From assembly GCA_023264875.1 (NCBI GenBank), contig JAHFUX010000005.1, positions 2,234-36,191 of the forward strand: a DNA stretch of 33,958 nt. Direction: 5' to 3'. The position numbers and the translations under genes are program-made. Under the pieces are notes generated by a model. That model was not told where the DNA came from. It did no database searches and worked only from the letters and a program-made list of their open reading frames with translations. Below are positions 21,793 through 30,519 of the stretch, in pieces; positions within the stretch are counted from its first letter, which is position 1, and each line of letters opens with the position of its first letter. The DNA comes from Nitrosarchaeum sp. Its GTDB lineage: Archaea > Thermoproteota > Nitrososphaeria > Nitrososphaerales > Nitrosopumilaceae.

Positions 21793-23583
21793 TTATGGAA
21801 TAATGTAAAATGTGCTAAATGCTGTATTAGCACCATCTGATGCAGAAATGATATGTGTGCCCAGTGTAGATGGAATTGTAATTGAAATATTCTTAAATGA
21901 TCCTACTTTTCCCACGGTAGTTGTAGTAATTGGTACACCATCAACAGATATTACAATTGTAGCTTCTGCGTTTCCTGCAAATCCTTTACCATGTAATAAT
22001 ACTACAGAATCTGGGCCAGATGAATTTATTGGATTCAAAATTAGTAGTGTTCCAGTTGGTGTGACTCTTGGAGCAATCACTATGAATTGATTTGTGAAAG
22101 TGTTTACTCCATCTGATGCAGAGATAGTGTGCATGCCAGAGATTGATGCTGGAATTGTTATCGGAGTAGTAAATGCACCATTAGTTGCAGGTGTAATACT
22201 AAAAGGGATGTCATCAAACTGTACAATTACATCAAAACCAGAAGTAAATCCAGAACCAAACACTGAGAGTATCGTACCAGAACCACCTGAATTAATTGAG
22301 AGAAATGCTCTCGGTGGAATTATAATGCCATGGGGCAAGACACTGTTTACAGAATTACTTGCTTGAATTCTTCCATTACCGTATAGGGTATCAAAACCTG
22401 CATCTCCAAGATCAAGTGCATTGTTTTCTATTGCTGATCTTACCTGAGTTTGTGTGAGTGTAGGATTTGCATCAAGAATTAGTGCTGCAAGACCAGCAAC
22501 ATGTGGAGTTGCCATTGAGGTTCCATAGAATGTTGCAAAACCACCTCCGTTAATCGGAGCTTTTAATGAAGTTATAGGAGCGCCTGGAGCCACAACATCA
22601 AGCTGTGGTCCTTCATTTGAAAATGGAGTTCTACCATCAGAATCATTTACTGCACCTACAGCTATTGCACCAGAAGCACATGCTGGTGAAGATACTGCAT
22701 TTATTGCACCATTATTGCCAGAAGCAACTGCAACTATAACGCCTGCTGCAACCGCATTGTTTACAGCTATAGCATCTATGTTCGAGTTACATGTGCCTGT
22801 AAATAAAGTCTTACTGCCCAAACTCAGGTTAATTACATCAGCACCATTTGCAACACACCAATCTATACCAGAAGCAACATCAGAGGTAAATCCACTGCCG
22901 TTAGAATCAAGAACTTTGGCTGCCATCAAAGATGAACCAGGTGCAACACCACGATATGTTGCATCGTTTGAGGCAACAATTCCAGCAACATGTGTCCCAT
23001 GTCCATTATCATCAGTAGCATCTCCAGTAGGAATCAAAGGTACATAATTAATTTCTGCAATTAGAGGATTTAATGCAGGATGAGTGTCATCGACTCCTGT
23101 ATCCACAATACATGTCTTGACGCCTTGTCCAGTAATTCCCAAAGAATAAACTGAATTTGCACCAATTTGTGGAATACTTGTATCAAGAGAGGCATGAACT
23201 ATCTGGTCTTCAACAACACGTTCTACGTTTGGATCCAGTTGAATGTCTTTGAGTTTTGCTGCATCTATATGAACAACAACTGCACGCATTTTGTCAAAGT
23301 CAGACTTCACATTGGCTCCTTTTTTGGTTAATTCTGTGAGATCTTTGGATGTTACATCATTTTTATAAAATACGATTACCCGTTTTTCATTTGCATTTAG
23401 CCCTTTAAGAGACTCTATGTTAGATTGTGTTATTTGCTGTAGGGGGTTTTTGTCCTTGTACTTTACATTTTGTTGTTTATCTGCTGCAAAAACATCTAGA
23501 GTTAGAGATCCCAGTATCATTACGCCAGTTAGTAAAATTACTGAAAGAAAAACTGGAGATGATAAATAATGAACAAATTTCAT
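21793..23583 (-). CDS. Secreted subtilisin-like serine protease (S8) with C-terminal beta repeats
   Basis: A 596-residue exported protease. The N-terminus (MKFVHYLSSPVFLSVILLTG ... DVFAAD) is a signal peptide; residues 65-127 form an I9-type propeptide inhibitor. The catalytic triad is Asp161 (CIVDTGVDDTHP), His195 (DNGHGTHVAG) and Ser356 (YGTSMATPHVAG), with oxyanion Asn290 (ASGNNG). After residue 410 two tandem Ig/IPT-like domains of about 85 residues repeat the pattern GxGFxG...V..D..P...T..G.F...ITIP...G.H.ISASDG.NT. No PEFG or other anchor follows (it ends FYIIP), so it is released or held non-covalently. ATG 23583 has GGAG six bases upstream; TTG 23595 is an alternative. Confidence 0.93.
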   Translation of the reverse strand: MKFVHYLSSPVFLSVILLTGVMILGSLTLDVFAADKQQNVKYKDKNPLQQITQSNIESLKGLNANEKRVIVFYKNDVTSKDLTELTKKGANVKSDFDKMRAVVVHIDAAKLKDIQLDPNVERVVEDQIVHASLDTSIPQIGANSVYSLGITGQGVKTCIVDTGVDDTHPALNPLIAEINYVPLIPTGDATDDNGHGTHVAGIVASNDATYRGVAPGSSLMAAKVLDSNGSGFTSDVASGIDWCVANGADVINLSLGSKTLFTGTCNSNIDAIAVNNAVAAGVIVAVASGNNGAINAVSSPACASGAIAVGAVNDSDGRTPFSNEGPQLDVVAPGAPITSLKAPINGGGFATFYGTSMATPHVAGLAALILDANPTLTQTQVRSAIENNALDLGDAGFDTLYGNGRIQASNSVNSVLPHGIIIPPRAFLSINSGGSGTILSVFGSGFTSGFDVIVQFDDIPFSITPATNGAFTTPITIPASISGMHTISASDGVNTFTNQFIVIAPRVTPTGTLLILNPINSSGPDSVVLLHGKGFAGNAEATIVISVDGVPITTTTVGKVGSFKNISITIPSTLGTHIISASDGANTAFSTFYIIP

Positions 23584-23747
23584 TAGATTCTCCAAAACAA
23601 GTCATATTGTAGTGTAAAATATCCCAATTCAACATGTTGGAAATTTTTTTGTATTTAAAGGATTATGTATGTGTAAAATTTCTCAAGTATAAAATGCCTA
23701 CAAATTAAAACTTCAGATGAATCATACTAACACATATCATTACTCGA

Positions 23748-23846
23748 TCAACAAGGATAGTCAGATAGTTCTTCACGACCATCTGATTTTTCATCTATTA
23801 TATGTAAATGATAAAGAATTGATTTTCTGTAAGGCAAATTAGGCAT
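23748..23846 (-). CDS. Possible 32-residue small protein
   Basis: An ATG at 23846 opens a frame reading MPNLPYRKSILYHLHIIDEK followed by SDGREELSDYPC and TGA. A TATA-like TTTATATTTATA lies 32-43 bases before the ATG, fitting a transcript with a very short leader. The composition is plausible for a soluble peptide, but the same bases also form a hairpin, so this could instead be a non-coding RNA. I recognise no homologue. Confidence 0.25.
   Translation of the reverse strand: MPNLPYRKSILYHLHIIDEKSDGREELSDYPC
23761..23786 (-). ncRNA. RNA hairpin in the protease upstream region
   Basis: On the minus strand TCAGATGGT and ACTATCTGA can form nine consecutive pairs (one G-U) around the eight-base loop CGTGAAGA. 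On the plus strand the same stem has an A-C mismatch, so the minus-strand transcript is the better folder. It is about 70-95 bases past the predicted start of transcription, so it may be the body of a small RNA or a structured leader of the protease transcript. Confidence 0.3.
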
Positions 23847-23861
23847 ATCGGTTTGGTAATA

Positions 23862-23905
23862 ACGTATGAATTCAATTATAAATATAAAAGAATGACGTAT
23901 GAATT
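23862..23905 (-). promoter_or_regulatory. TATA box flanked by 11-base direct repeats
   Basis: AATTCATACGT occurs twice on the minus strand (23895-23905 and 23862-23872), 33 bases apart, one copy on each side of a TATA-like TTTATATTTATA. Placement around the box suggests operator half-sites for a dimeric or tetrameric regulator. Confidence 0.4.
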
Positions 23906-23928
23906 ACACTAGTCTTAATTTTTAAAAG

Positions 23929-24681
23929 TTATGGAAATGAATTCAATACAGCAGCATAACTTGCAAATCTATGAGTTTTTGGCTTGACTAATTTTTGATG
24001 ATATTTTGAAATGGTTTTACCCACAGCACCGTTTAGCCCAAGTGGACCTTTAACAAATTTCTCATTATTTGCCCAATTCAAGACATCATCAGTTGGGCTG
24101 AAATAATTTACAATCTTACCTCTAATTACTTTGTCAAGTAATTTTCCATATTTTTTTGAAGATGGAACATTACTAGTAATAGACGCACCAAAAAAATGGA
24201 CACTCTCAATTATTCCAGTATGATTCTTTTTTGCCAGATTTTCTACCGTACTAAGAATTACCTGCGACCCCAAAGAATGCCCCATAAGACGGATCTTAGT
24301 TTTAGGACTAACATATTTGAAATTCTCAAGAAACATTGCAAGATTACGACCATTTTTCTTTGCAATTATTTGGCCGACAGAAAGTGCACGTTTGGCATGT
24401 TTTATCAAATGTGCACCAGTAGTATTGGAGTCATAGCTAAACCCAATAACTGGAAAATTATAACCCAACCGAGTTAGTCTGTTTTTTGCCAAAATAACTT
24501 TGGCAATTGCTCCTGCATTATCATTTTGCAACCCATGAATCATTATAACAAGTTCTTTGGAACCGATAAATTTCTCAAAGTCTTTTTTTGGGTATAAAAA
24601 ATAAGAGTTTTTTTTGATTGTTTTGCCATGTTTCAAATTATAGTATCCCCTAGTGGAGATTCTTGGAATAATTTTTGTCAT
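23929..24681 (-). CDS. Alpha/beta-hydrolase fold protein
   Basis: A 250-residue cytoplasmic protein with the features of an alpha/beta hydrolase: VIMIHGL (His49-Gly50, oxyanion strand), nucleophile elbow GHSLGS (Ser136), a probable acid at Asp198/Asp199 (YFSPTDDVLNW) and a probable His237 (KPKTHRFASY). The layout resembles DUF726/lipase-like hydrolases, in which the acid is followed by a loop with W. The N-terminal 30 residues are basic and not hydrophobic, so no export signal. Substrate unknown; ester or lipid hydrolysis is inferred from fold only. Its ATG overlaps the metG stop by four bases (ATGA), so it is translated with methionyl-tRNA synthetase, probably for reasons of gene packing. 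Confidence 0.75.
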   Translation of the reverse strand: MTKIIPRISTRGYYNLKHGKTIKKNSYFLYPKKDFEKFIGSKELVIMIHGLQNDNAGAIAKVILAKNRLTRLGYNFPVIGFSYDSNTTGAHLIKHAKRALSVGQIIAKKNGRNLAMFLENFKYVSPKTKIRLMGHSLGSQVILSTVENLAKKNHTGIIESVHFFGASITSNVPSSKKYGKLLDKVIRGKIVNYFSPTDDVLNWANNEKFVKGPLGLNGAVGKTISKYHQKLVKPKTHRFASYAAVLNSFP

Positions 24682-26333
24682 TGAGATGGGCCTAGTTGTT
24701 TTTTGTACTTTACAATATCTTCTTCTTCTACTTTGACAAATAATGGAGAGGCATCGCCTAAAACATGCCCAGATTTTACTGCAATATCAGAGATTGAATC
24801 CCACTTGTTGTCATTAACTTTACCAGAAAATCCAAGCTGAACCCAAATCCTTTGAGACGATTCTGGAAGAAACGGAAATAGTGCTATTGCCATGCTACGA
24901 GCAGCATTTACGGATAAAAATACACAGTTTGCAGTTCCAGGTCCTTTCTTCCACGGTTCTTTGTGCTGAAAATACTGATTAAAAAATGATGAAAATTCCA
25001 TGATTTTCTTGAGAGCCCTATCCAGATGATTTTGCTCCATCAATATTCCTAGTTCCCCAGAAAGATTCTTTATTTTGCTTTCTGCTTCAATGTCTTTTTC
25101 ATCATAACTTTCAGTTTCTGGAATTATTCCATCAAATGCTTTTTTTGTAAATCCCAGTGCACGATTAACAAAGTTTCCAAGATTACCAATTAATTCAGAA
25201 TTGATTCTGTTTGTAAATTCATCCCAATCAAAATTCAAGTCGTCTTGAGAGTATGGATTTATTGCAACCAAATAATATCTCAAATAATCCGCAGGATAAT
25301 ATTGTAAAAATTGTCTTAATCCAATGTACCAGTTTCTGCTTTTTGAGATTTTCTTTGATTGTAATGTGAGATGACCTCTAGTTGGAATAAAATCAGGAAG
25401 ATTGTATTCACTGTTTAACCCTAAGCGCATTGCAGGCAAAAATAGATAATGATGATAAACAATATCCTTGCCAATAAAATGGTAAATATCAGCAGAATTC
25501 CAAAACTCTTTTCCGTTTATGCCTTTATTATCAAGAAATTTTATTGCAGTAGAAATGTATGCCAAGTGGTTATCAAACCAACCATAGAATACCTTGTCTT
25601 TAGCAGATTCAAGAGGAACTGGGACACCCCAAGAGATATCACGGGTGATATCCCAGTCAATCAAGCCAGATTTTATCCAGTTTTGAACGTATTTTTTCAC
25701 ATCTTTTTGCAGATTATCATTTTCATCTAGCCATTTGGATAATGAATCACCAAAAGTTTTAAGCTTGAAAAAGAAATGAGTGGTCTTTTCTTTAGTAGGA
25801 GTTTGTCCACAAATAGAACATCTCGGGTCAGATATTTCTTCAGGAACACGTCCACAACTTTCGCAAAGATCAGAGTATTGATCAGTTGCATTACAATAAG
25901 GACAAACACCCTTGACATATCTATCAGGTAGAAATTTTTTGTCATTGTTGCAGTAAAATTGGATGATTTCTTTTTCATAGATGTGGCCTGCACTGTTGAG
26001 TTTTTTGAACACATCTTGAACAAAGGCAATATTTTCAGGAGAGCTTGTTTTGTAGAAAAAATCAAAATCAATGCCAAATGCAGTAAAATCATCATAATCA
26101 CGTTTATTCCAATGTGCTACATATTCAGAAGGTGACTTTCCTTCTTTTTCAGATTGTATCAAAATAGGAGTGCCAAAATCATCAGATGCACAAAAATAGT
26201 AAGCCTCAACTCCCTTTAATTTCAGGAATCTTGTAGTGACATCAGCAGGCAGATATGTTGATGCAACGTGTCCTAGATGTATTTCTCCATTGGCATAAGG
26301 TAATGCACTAGTAATGATTGCTTTATTTTTCAT
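24678..26333 (-). CDS. metG: Methionyl-tRNA synthetase
   Basis: A 551-residue class I synthetase charging tRNA-Met. The HIGH motif appears as HLGH (19-22), the KMSKS loop as KISKS (328-332), and the zinc-knuckle insertion has Cys144-x2-Cys147, Cys157-x2-Cys160 and Cys172-x2-Cys175. WGVPVPLESAKDKVFYGWFD and YHFIGKDIVYHH are family hallmarks. The helical anticodon domain follows (about 365-520). The C-terminal EMAP/tRNA-binding domain found in some homologues is absent. Start ATG 26333 gives MKNKAIITSALPYANG, with the first beta strand beginning immediately. Confidence 0.96.
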   Translation of the reverse strand: MKNKAIITSALPYANGEIHLGHVASTYLPADVTTRFLKLKGVEAYYFCASDDFGTPILIQSEKEGKSPSEYVAHWNKRDYDDFTAFGIDFDFFYKTSSPENIAFVQDVFKKLNSAGHIYEKEIIQFYCNNDKKFLPDRYVKGVCPYCNATDQYSDLCESCGRVPEEISDPRCSICGQTPTKEKTTHFFFKLKTFGDSLSKWLDENDNLQKDVKKYVQNWIKSGLIDWDITRDISWGVPVPLESAKDKVFYGWFDNHLAYISTAIKFLDNKGINGKEFWNSADIYHFIGKDIVYHHYLFLPAMRLGLNSEYNLPDFIPTRGHLTLQSKKISKSRNWYIGLRQFLQYYPADYLRYYLVAINPYSQDDLNFDWDEFTNRINSELIGNLGNFVNRALGFTKKAFDGIIPETESYDEKDIEAESKIKNLSGELGILMEQNHLDRALKKIMEFSSFFNQYFQHKEPWKKGPGTANCVFLSVNAARSMAIALFPFLPESSQRIWVQLGFSGKVNDNKWDSISDIAVKSGHVLGDASPLFVKVEEEDIVKYKKQLGPSQ

Positions 26334-26370
26334 CTATCATAATTTGGAATCTAATTGGGGTTAAGAAGTT

Positions 26371-27612
26371 TTACCAGCTATGTGCATATTTGACTTGTTC
26401 TGGTGTGAGCTTGTCAATTTTTACATCCATTGCTTTTAGCGCATCAACTGCAACTTGTTTATCAATTTCTTCTGGAACATTGATAATTTTATTACCAATC
26501 TTTGCATGATTTTTGAGAATATACAAGACAGATAAAATTTGATTAGAAAATGATTGAGCCATTACTTCTGGAGGATGACCTTCGGCTGCAACAAGATTTG
26601 CCAATCGCCCCTCACCAATAAGATAAACGCGTTTACCATTTTTGAGTGTACATTCATCAAGGTTTGGTCTTACTCTTTTTACTGATTTTGATTCTTTTAG
26701 TAAAAATTTGCTATCAATTTCCACATCAAAGTGTCCTACATTTCCCATGATAGCACCATTTTTCATTTGTAAAATGTGCTCTTTTCTAATTACACTGGTC
26801 ATTCCAGTACAAGTGACAAAGATATCACCTATTTTGCAGGCCTGTACCATTGGCATCACTTCAAATCCATCCATGTGAGCTTCTAATGCCTTAACAGGAT
26901 CAATTTCAGTTACTATTACTTTGGAACCCATTCCATGGCATCGTGATGCAACACCACGGCCAACCCAACCATACCCAACAACAACAACTCTTTTGGATGC
27001 CATAAGCAAATTCATTGCACGCAAGTATCCATCAATGGTACTTTGTCCAGTTCCATATCGATTATCAAACATGTGTTTTGTGTATGCCTCATTGACTAGA
27101 ATTACAGGGTATCGAAGTTTGCCTTGATTTGCAACAGCTCTGATTCGAGTTACACCAGCAGTTGTCTCTTCAGTTGCGCCAAGAATTTTCATATTTTTAT
27201 ATCTATTATCAAAGTGCGCCTTTACATTCATGTCAGCACCATCGTCAGTCAAAATAGTAGGTTTGTGATTTAGTACTTGGTCAATACACCAATCATATTC
27301 TTTTACAGATTGTCCATGCCATGCATAAACATGAATTCCTTGTGATGCTAAAAATGCTGCAATATCATCTTGTGTAGTAAGAGGATTTCCACCGCAGCAT
27401 GCAACAGTAGCACCTAATTCCTTTGCTCCCATTAAAAGAACAGACGTTTCTTTTGTTATGTGTAAACAAAATCCTACTGTAACACCTTTGAGAGGTTTGG
27501 ATTTTTTAAATCGATTAATTGTATTGTCTAAGATTTGCATATGAGATCTAGCCCATTCATAAGACAATTTACCGTCTTGAATCAATTTGGCACTAGACTT
27601 TACCTTGCTCAA
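26371..27612 (-). CDS. ahcY: S-adenosylhomocysteine hydrolase
   Basis: A 413-residue enzyme splitting S-adenosylhomocysteine to adenosine and homocysteine, clearing the by-product of methylation. The N-terminus YEWARSHMQILDNTINRF and KGVTVGFCLHITKETSVL match the family, as do YAWHGQSVKEYDWCIDQ, EETTAGVTRI, NEAYTKHMFDNRYGTGQS and the NAD-binding GYGWVGRGVASR. The length is normal for archaea. TTG 27612 is the start: an in-frame stop lies 13 bases upstream, no ATG precedes conserved residues, and TTTTATACTC (27633-27642) is positioned 22-31 bases before it. Confidence 0.96.
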   Translation of the reverse strand: MSKVKSSAKLIQDGKLSYEWARSHMQILDNTINRFKKSKPLKGVTVGFCLHITKETSVLLMGAKELGATVACCGGNPLTTQDDIAAFLASQGIHVYAWHGQSVKEYDWCIDQVLNHKPTILTDDGADMNVKAHFDNRYKNMKILGATEETTAGVTRIRAVANQGKLRYPVILVNEAYTKHMFDNRYGTGQSTIDGYLRAMNLLMASKRVVVVGYGWVGRGVASRCHGMGSKVIVTEIDPVKALEAHMDGFEVMPMVQACKIGDIFVTCTGMTSVIRKEHILQMKNGAIMGNVGHFDVEIDSKFLLKESKSVKRVRPNLDECTLKNGKRVYLIGEGRLANLVAAEGHPPEVMAQSFSNQILSVLYILKNHAKIGNKIINVPEEIDKQVAVDALKAMDVKIDKLTPEQVKYAHSW

Positions 27613-27689
27613 TACAATTTGGCTTCAGAAAGAGTATAAAATTCTATCATGCGAATCTAAATAAATGACAAAATCATCAAATCAGCAGT
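27613..27689. promoter_or_regulatory. Divergent leaderless promoters of ahcY and the Rieske gene
   Basis: In 77 bases the minus strand carries TTTTATACTC (27633-27642) for ahcY and the plus strand CTAAATAAATG (27657-27667) centred 28 bases before ATG 27690. Both distances predict transcripts starting at the start codon. Confidence 0.55.
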
Positions 27690-27992
27690 ATGACTTGGAA
27701 AAAAATTGCAGAAAAAGGAGATATTGCCACAGGTAAAGGAAAGGCCTTTAAAATTGACAATAAACAAATTGCAATATTTAACCAAGGTGGATATCACGCA
27801 ATAGATGATCTTTGTGTTCATCAAGACGGATCAATTGCGCCAGGAAAACTAGAAGGAGATATCGTAGAATGTCCATTGCATTTTTGGCATTATAATATCA
27901 AAACAGGAGAATTGAAAGACTATCTTAAAGATGTCAAATTAGCAACATACCATGTTGAAGCAAGAACTGACGGAATTTACGTGGACATCTAA
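27690..27992 (+). CDS. Rieske [2Fe-2S] ferredoxin
   Basis: A 100-residue soluble Rieske protein. The cluster ligands are Cys42-x-His44 in DDLCVHQDGS and Cys61-x2-His64 in VECPLHFWHYN, with the usual 16-residue spacing. The sequence IAIFNQGGYHAIDDLCVHQD and the C-terminal VEARTDGIYVDI match the NirD/biphenyl-dioxygenase-ferredoxin type rather than the membrane-bound bc1 type; there is no transmembrane segment. It most likely passes single electrons to an oxygenase or reductase encoded elsewhere. ATG 27690 is fixed by a TATA-like box at 27657. It stands alone, divergent from ahcY. Confidence 0.9.
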   Translation: MTWKKIAEKGDIATGKGKAFKIDNKQIAIFNQGGYHAIDDLCVHQDGSIAPGKLEGDIVECPLHFWHYNIKTGELKDYLKDVKLATYHVEARTDGIYVDI

Positions 27993-28100
27993 AATTTAAA
28001 AAAATTCCTATTTTTGAGATCGATTTGATACAGGATATTTACAATAGTGTGTTCAGTACGTGTTAAAAATGAACAAATTCAGTTACAATCTTGGCACAAC

Positions 28101-28108
28101 TTTTATTC
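28101..28108 (+). promoter_or_regulatory. TATA-like box of nadE
   Basis: TTTTATTC is centred 28 bases before the TTG start at 28132, supporting that start and a leaderless nadE-cysS transcript. Confidence 0.45.
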
Positions 28109-28131
28109 TTACGGTTTCTGAAAATAATTGA

Positions 28132-28926
28132 TTGAATCAGAAGATTTTAGATGAGATAATCCATCAAGATTATGCTGCCATTACAAACACTATTGAGGAT
28201 TTTCTAATAGAGCAGATTGAAAAAAACAAGGCAAAAGGATTGATTCTTGGCCTAAGTGGAGGGATAGATTCTGCAGTATTGGCCTATATTTGTAAAAGAG
28301 TACTCAAAGAAAAAACACTGACAGTCATAATGCCAGATACACAAATCACACCAAGTATAGAAACAGAAGATGCAATGAAAATGATAGCACTTACAGGATT
28401 GGAATACAAATTAATCGATATCAAACCAATTGTAAATGAATATTCAAATTATCTGGAGCCAAATGATTGGGCCAGGGGAAATCTCAGAGCCCGTGTAAGA
28501 GCAAATATTTTGTATTATTATGCAAATGCAAAAAACTACTTGGTGTTAGGTTCAAGTGACAAAAGTGAGTATTTGATGGGATATTTTACAAAATATGGGG
28601 ATGGTGCATCAGATGTAGCCCCAATAATTTCATTATACAAATTACAAGTAAGAGAGATGGCAAAATTTTTAGATGTACCTCAAAATGTCATTGAAAAAAA
28701 GAGCAGCCCACATCTATGGAAAGAACACGAAGCCGAAAAGGAATTAGGTGCATCATATGAAGACATAGATTCTATACTTTATTGTATTTTTGACAAAAAA
28801 CTATCAGTGGAAAAAACTACAGAAACATTACAAATTGAAAAGCAAGTTGTGGAAAAAATATACCAATTACATCTCAATAGCATACATAAAAGAGAAACAC
28901 AACAAAAACCATTTGATGATATATGA
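28132..28926 (+). CDS. nadE: NH3-dependent NAD+ synthetase
   Basis: A 264-residue amidotransferase-like enzyme making NAD+ from deamido-NAD+, ATP and ammonia. The PP-loop motif LSGGIDSA covers residues 41-48; RGNLRARVRANILYYYAN, LGSSDKSEYLMGYFTKYGDG and SPHLWKEHEAEKELG are signature segments for the NAD-adenylate sites. No glutaminase domain is present, so it uses free ammonia, which is plentiful in an ammonia oxidiser. The TTG start at 28132 is supported by the promoter box at 28101 and the immediate start of the N-terminal helix. The stop overlaps the cysS start by four bases (ATGA). Confidence 0.93.
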   Translation: MNQKILDEIIHQDYAAITNTIEDFLIEQIEKNKAKGLILGLSGGIDSAVLAYICKRVLKEKTLTVIMPDTQITPSIETEDAMKMIALTGLEYKLIDIKPIVNEYSNYLEPNDWARGNLRARVRANILYYYANAKNYLVLGSSDKSEYLMGYFTKYGDGASDVAPIISLYKLQVREMAKFLDVPQNVIEKKSSPHLWKEHEAEKELGASYEDIDSILYCIFDKKLSVEKTTETLQIEKQVVEKIYQLHLNSIHKRETQQKPFDDI

Positions 28927-30317
28927 GACTACAAGATACACTTAGCAATTCAGAACAAATGCTAGACATTTCAAAAAAGATAAGAGTCTACTTGTGTGGG
29001 GTTACAGTTTACGATGAATCACACATAGGACACGCAAGGACGATAATTGTTTTTGACGTTCTAAGAAAATACTTGGAGAGTAAAGGAACCACAGTGGACT
29101 TTGTTCAAAATTTTACAGATGTTGATGATAAAATAATAAATCGTGCAGAGTTAGAAAATACAACAGCAGAACAAATTAGTTCAAGATACATTCAAAATTA
29201 TTTCAATGATTTTGATGGGCTAAACGTAAAGCGTGCAACAAATTACCCCAAAGCAACTGAGCATATAGATGATATTGAAAATTTCATCAAGAAACTAATT
29301 GAAAAAGACATGGCATATGTGTCAAAAAATGGAGTATATTTCTCAGTATCAAAGTTTCCTCAGTATGGTAAACTATCAAAAAAGAAGATAGACGAACTGC
29401 AATTAGGTGCAAGAATTGAAGTAGATGAGTCAAAAAAAGATCCGCTAGATTTTGCATTGTGGAAATTTTCAGATGTCAAACCATTATGGGATAGTCCATG
29501 GGGTAAAGGTAGACCAGGATGGCACATAGAATGCTCTGCAATGAGCATAAGATACCTTGGAGAAAATTTTGACATACATGGCGGCGGCAGAGATTTGATA
29601 TTTCCTCATCATGAAAATGAAATTGCACAGTCAGAGTCCTTTACATCAAAACAATTTGCAAAAATTTGGATGCATGTGGGAATGGTTACAATTAATGGTG
29701 AAAAAATGTCAAAGTCACTTGGAAACATCAAATCAATAAAACATGTTTTAGACAATTGGGGATCAAATGTAATCAGATTATTTTGTTTGTCAGGACATTA
29801 TTCAAAACCAATAGACTATTCTGAAGAATTGTTAAAAGAGAATCTCACAAAATGGCGCCAAGCTGAGACATGTTACTATGAATTAATTCATGCAAATGAT
29901 GAAAATCATGACAGTAAAATCAAATCACTAATTGAGGAATCAAGTAAAGAATTTGATAATGCGTTAGAATCTGACTTTAATACGCATCTTGCGCTTTTGG
30001 CATTTTTTAAGCTTGTAAAAGAAGTAAATCATTTAGCCGCCGAAGAAAAATTAGACTCAAATGATGCTAAAATCATCATTTCCGAATTTGAAAGAATGCT
30101 TGAAGTTTTAGGGTTGATCATCCCAAAAATAACTCTAGAGCAAAAACGAGAAATTGACAACTTGATCACAAACAGAGAACAGTTAAGAAAAGAAAAGAAG
30201 TTTCAAGAAGCAGACAAAATCAGAGATAAACTCAATGAAATGAACATTGAATTAATTGATCATAAGGGAAAAACAATTTGGATGCGAAAAGAAAAGATCA
30301 AGGCAGATACTCAGTAA
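28923..30317 (+). CDS. cysS: Cysteinyl-tRNA synthetase
   Basis: A 464-residue class I synthetase charging tRNA-Cys. HIGH is intact at residues 34-37 and KMSKS at 261-265. The active-site zinc that selects cysteine is held by Cys25 (YLCGVTVYD), Cys204 (GWHIECSAMS), His229 and Glu233 (FPHHENEIAQSES). The C-terminal helical anticodon region ends with the REQLRKEKKFQEADKIRDKL motif typical of the family. It is translationally coupled to nadE by an ATGA overlap and followed 45 bases later by a zinc-ribbon gene. Confidence 0.96.
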   Translation: MRLQDTLSNSEQMLDISKKIRVYLCGVTVYDESHIGHARTIIVFDVLRKYLESKGTTVDFVQNFTDVDDKIINRAELENTTAEQISSRYIQNYFNDFDGLNVKRATNYPKATEHIDDIENFIKKLIEKDMAYVSKNGVYFSVSKFPQYGKLSKKKIDELQLGARIEVDESKKDPLDFALWKFSDVKPLWDSPWGKGRPGWHIECSAMSIRYLGENFDIHGGGRDLIFPHHENEIAQSESFTSKQFAKIWMHVGMVTINGEKMSKSLGNIKSIKHVLDNWGSNVIRLFCLSGHYSKPIDYSEELLKENLTKWRQAETCYYELIHANDENHDSKIKSLIEESSKEFDNALESDFNTHLALLAFFKLVKEVNHLAAEEKLDSNDAKIIISEFERMLEVLGLIIPKITLEQKREIDNLITNREQLRKEKKFQEADKIRDKLNEMNIELIDHKGKTIWMRKEKIKADTQ

Positions 30318-30362
30318 GATAGTGCAACGCCAGTACAAATAGAGGAAGAAACAGAATGAATC

Positions 30363-30500
30363 ATGTCATTATTTTGTGAAAAATGTAACAGTAGAAGACT
30401 TCCAAAATGGGTAAAGGAGGAAAACAAGACACATTGGCTTTGTGAAACTTGTGACAATTATGTAGATGATAAAAACAACATCATCGTAAAAGAAGTTTAA
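30363..30500 (+). CDS. Small zinc-ribbon protein
   Basis: A 45-residue protein, MSLFCEKCNSRRLPKWVKEE and then NKTHWLCETCDNYVDDKNNI ending in IVKEV. Cys5-x2-Cys8 and Cys27-x2-Cys30 form a simple zinc ribbon. An in-frame stop just before the ATG fixes the start. No separate promoter box is apparent, so it probably rides on the nadE-cysS transcript. The function is unknown. It converges with the YchF-like gene, 19 bases away. Confidence 0.7.
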   Translation: MSLFCEKCNSRRLPKWVKEENKTHWLCETCDNYVDDKNNIIVKEV

Positions 30501-30519
30501 ACATTAACAAAAAAATAGA

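Larger units (their letters stand above)
23596..23928. other. 333-base intergenic region with promoter, direct repeats and hairpin
   Basis: The only stretch over 300 bases without a secure gene. Reading the minus strand from 23928: an 11-base direct repeat AATTCATACGT occurs at 23895-23905 and 23862-23872, flanking TATA-like TTTATATTTATA (about 23878-23889); a possible 32-codon frame at 23748-23846; a hairpin at 23761-23786; and GTATTTAAAGG (as read on plus, 23652-23662) and ATATTTTACAC (about 23606-23616), probable promoter boxes of the protease gene. No tRNA or repeat array is present. Confidence 0.6.

Noticed and set aside
23641-23760. Possible tRNA or other stable RNA in the protease upstream gap.
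   Set aside because: No acceptor-stem pairing, no GTTCRAN-type T-loop and no CCA-adjacent structure found on either strand.
28069-28131. A 20-codon frame (MNKFSYNLGTTFILTVSENN) ending directly before the nadE start, like a leader peptide.
   Set aside because: It spans the nadE TATA-like box, so a transcript starting at the expected place would not contain its start; no attenuator structure follows.
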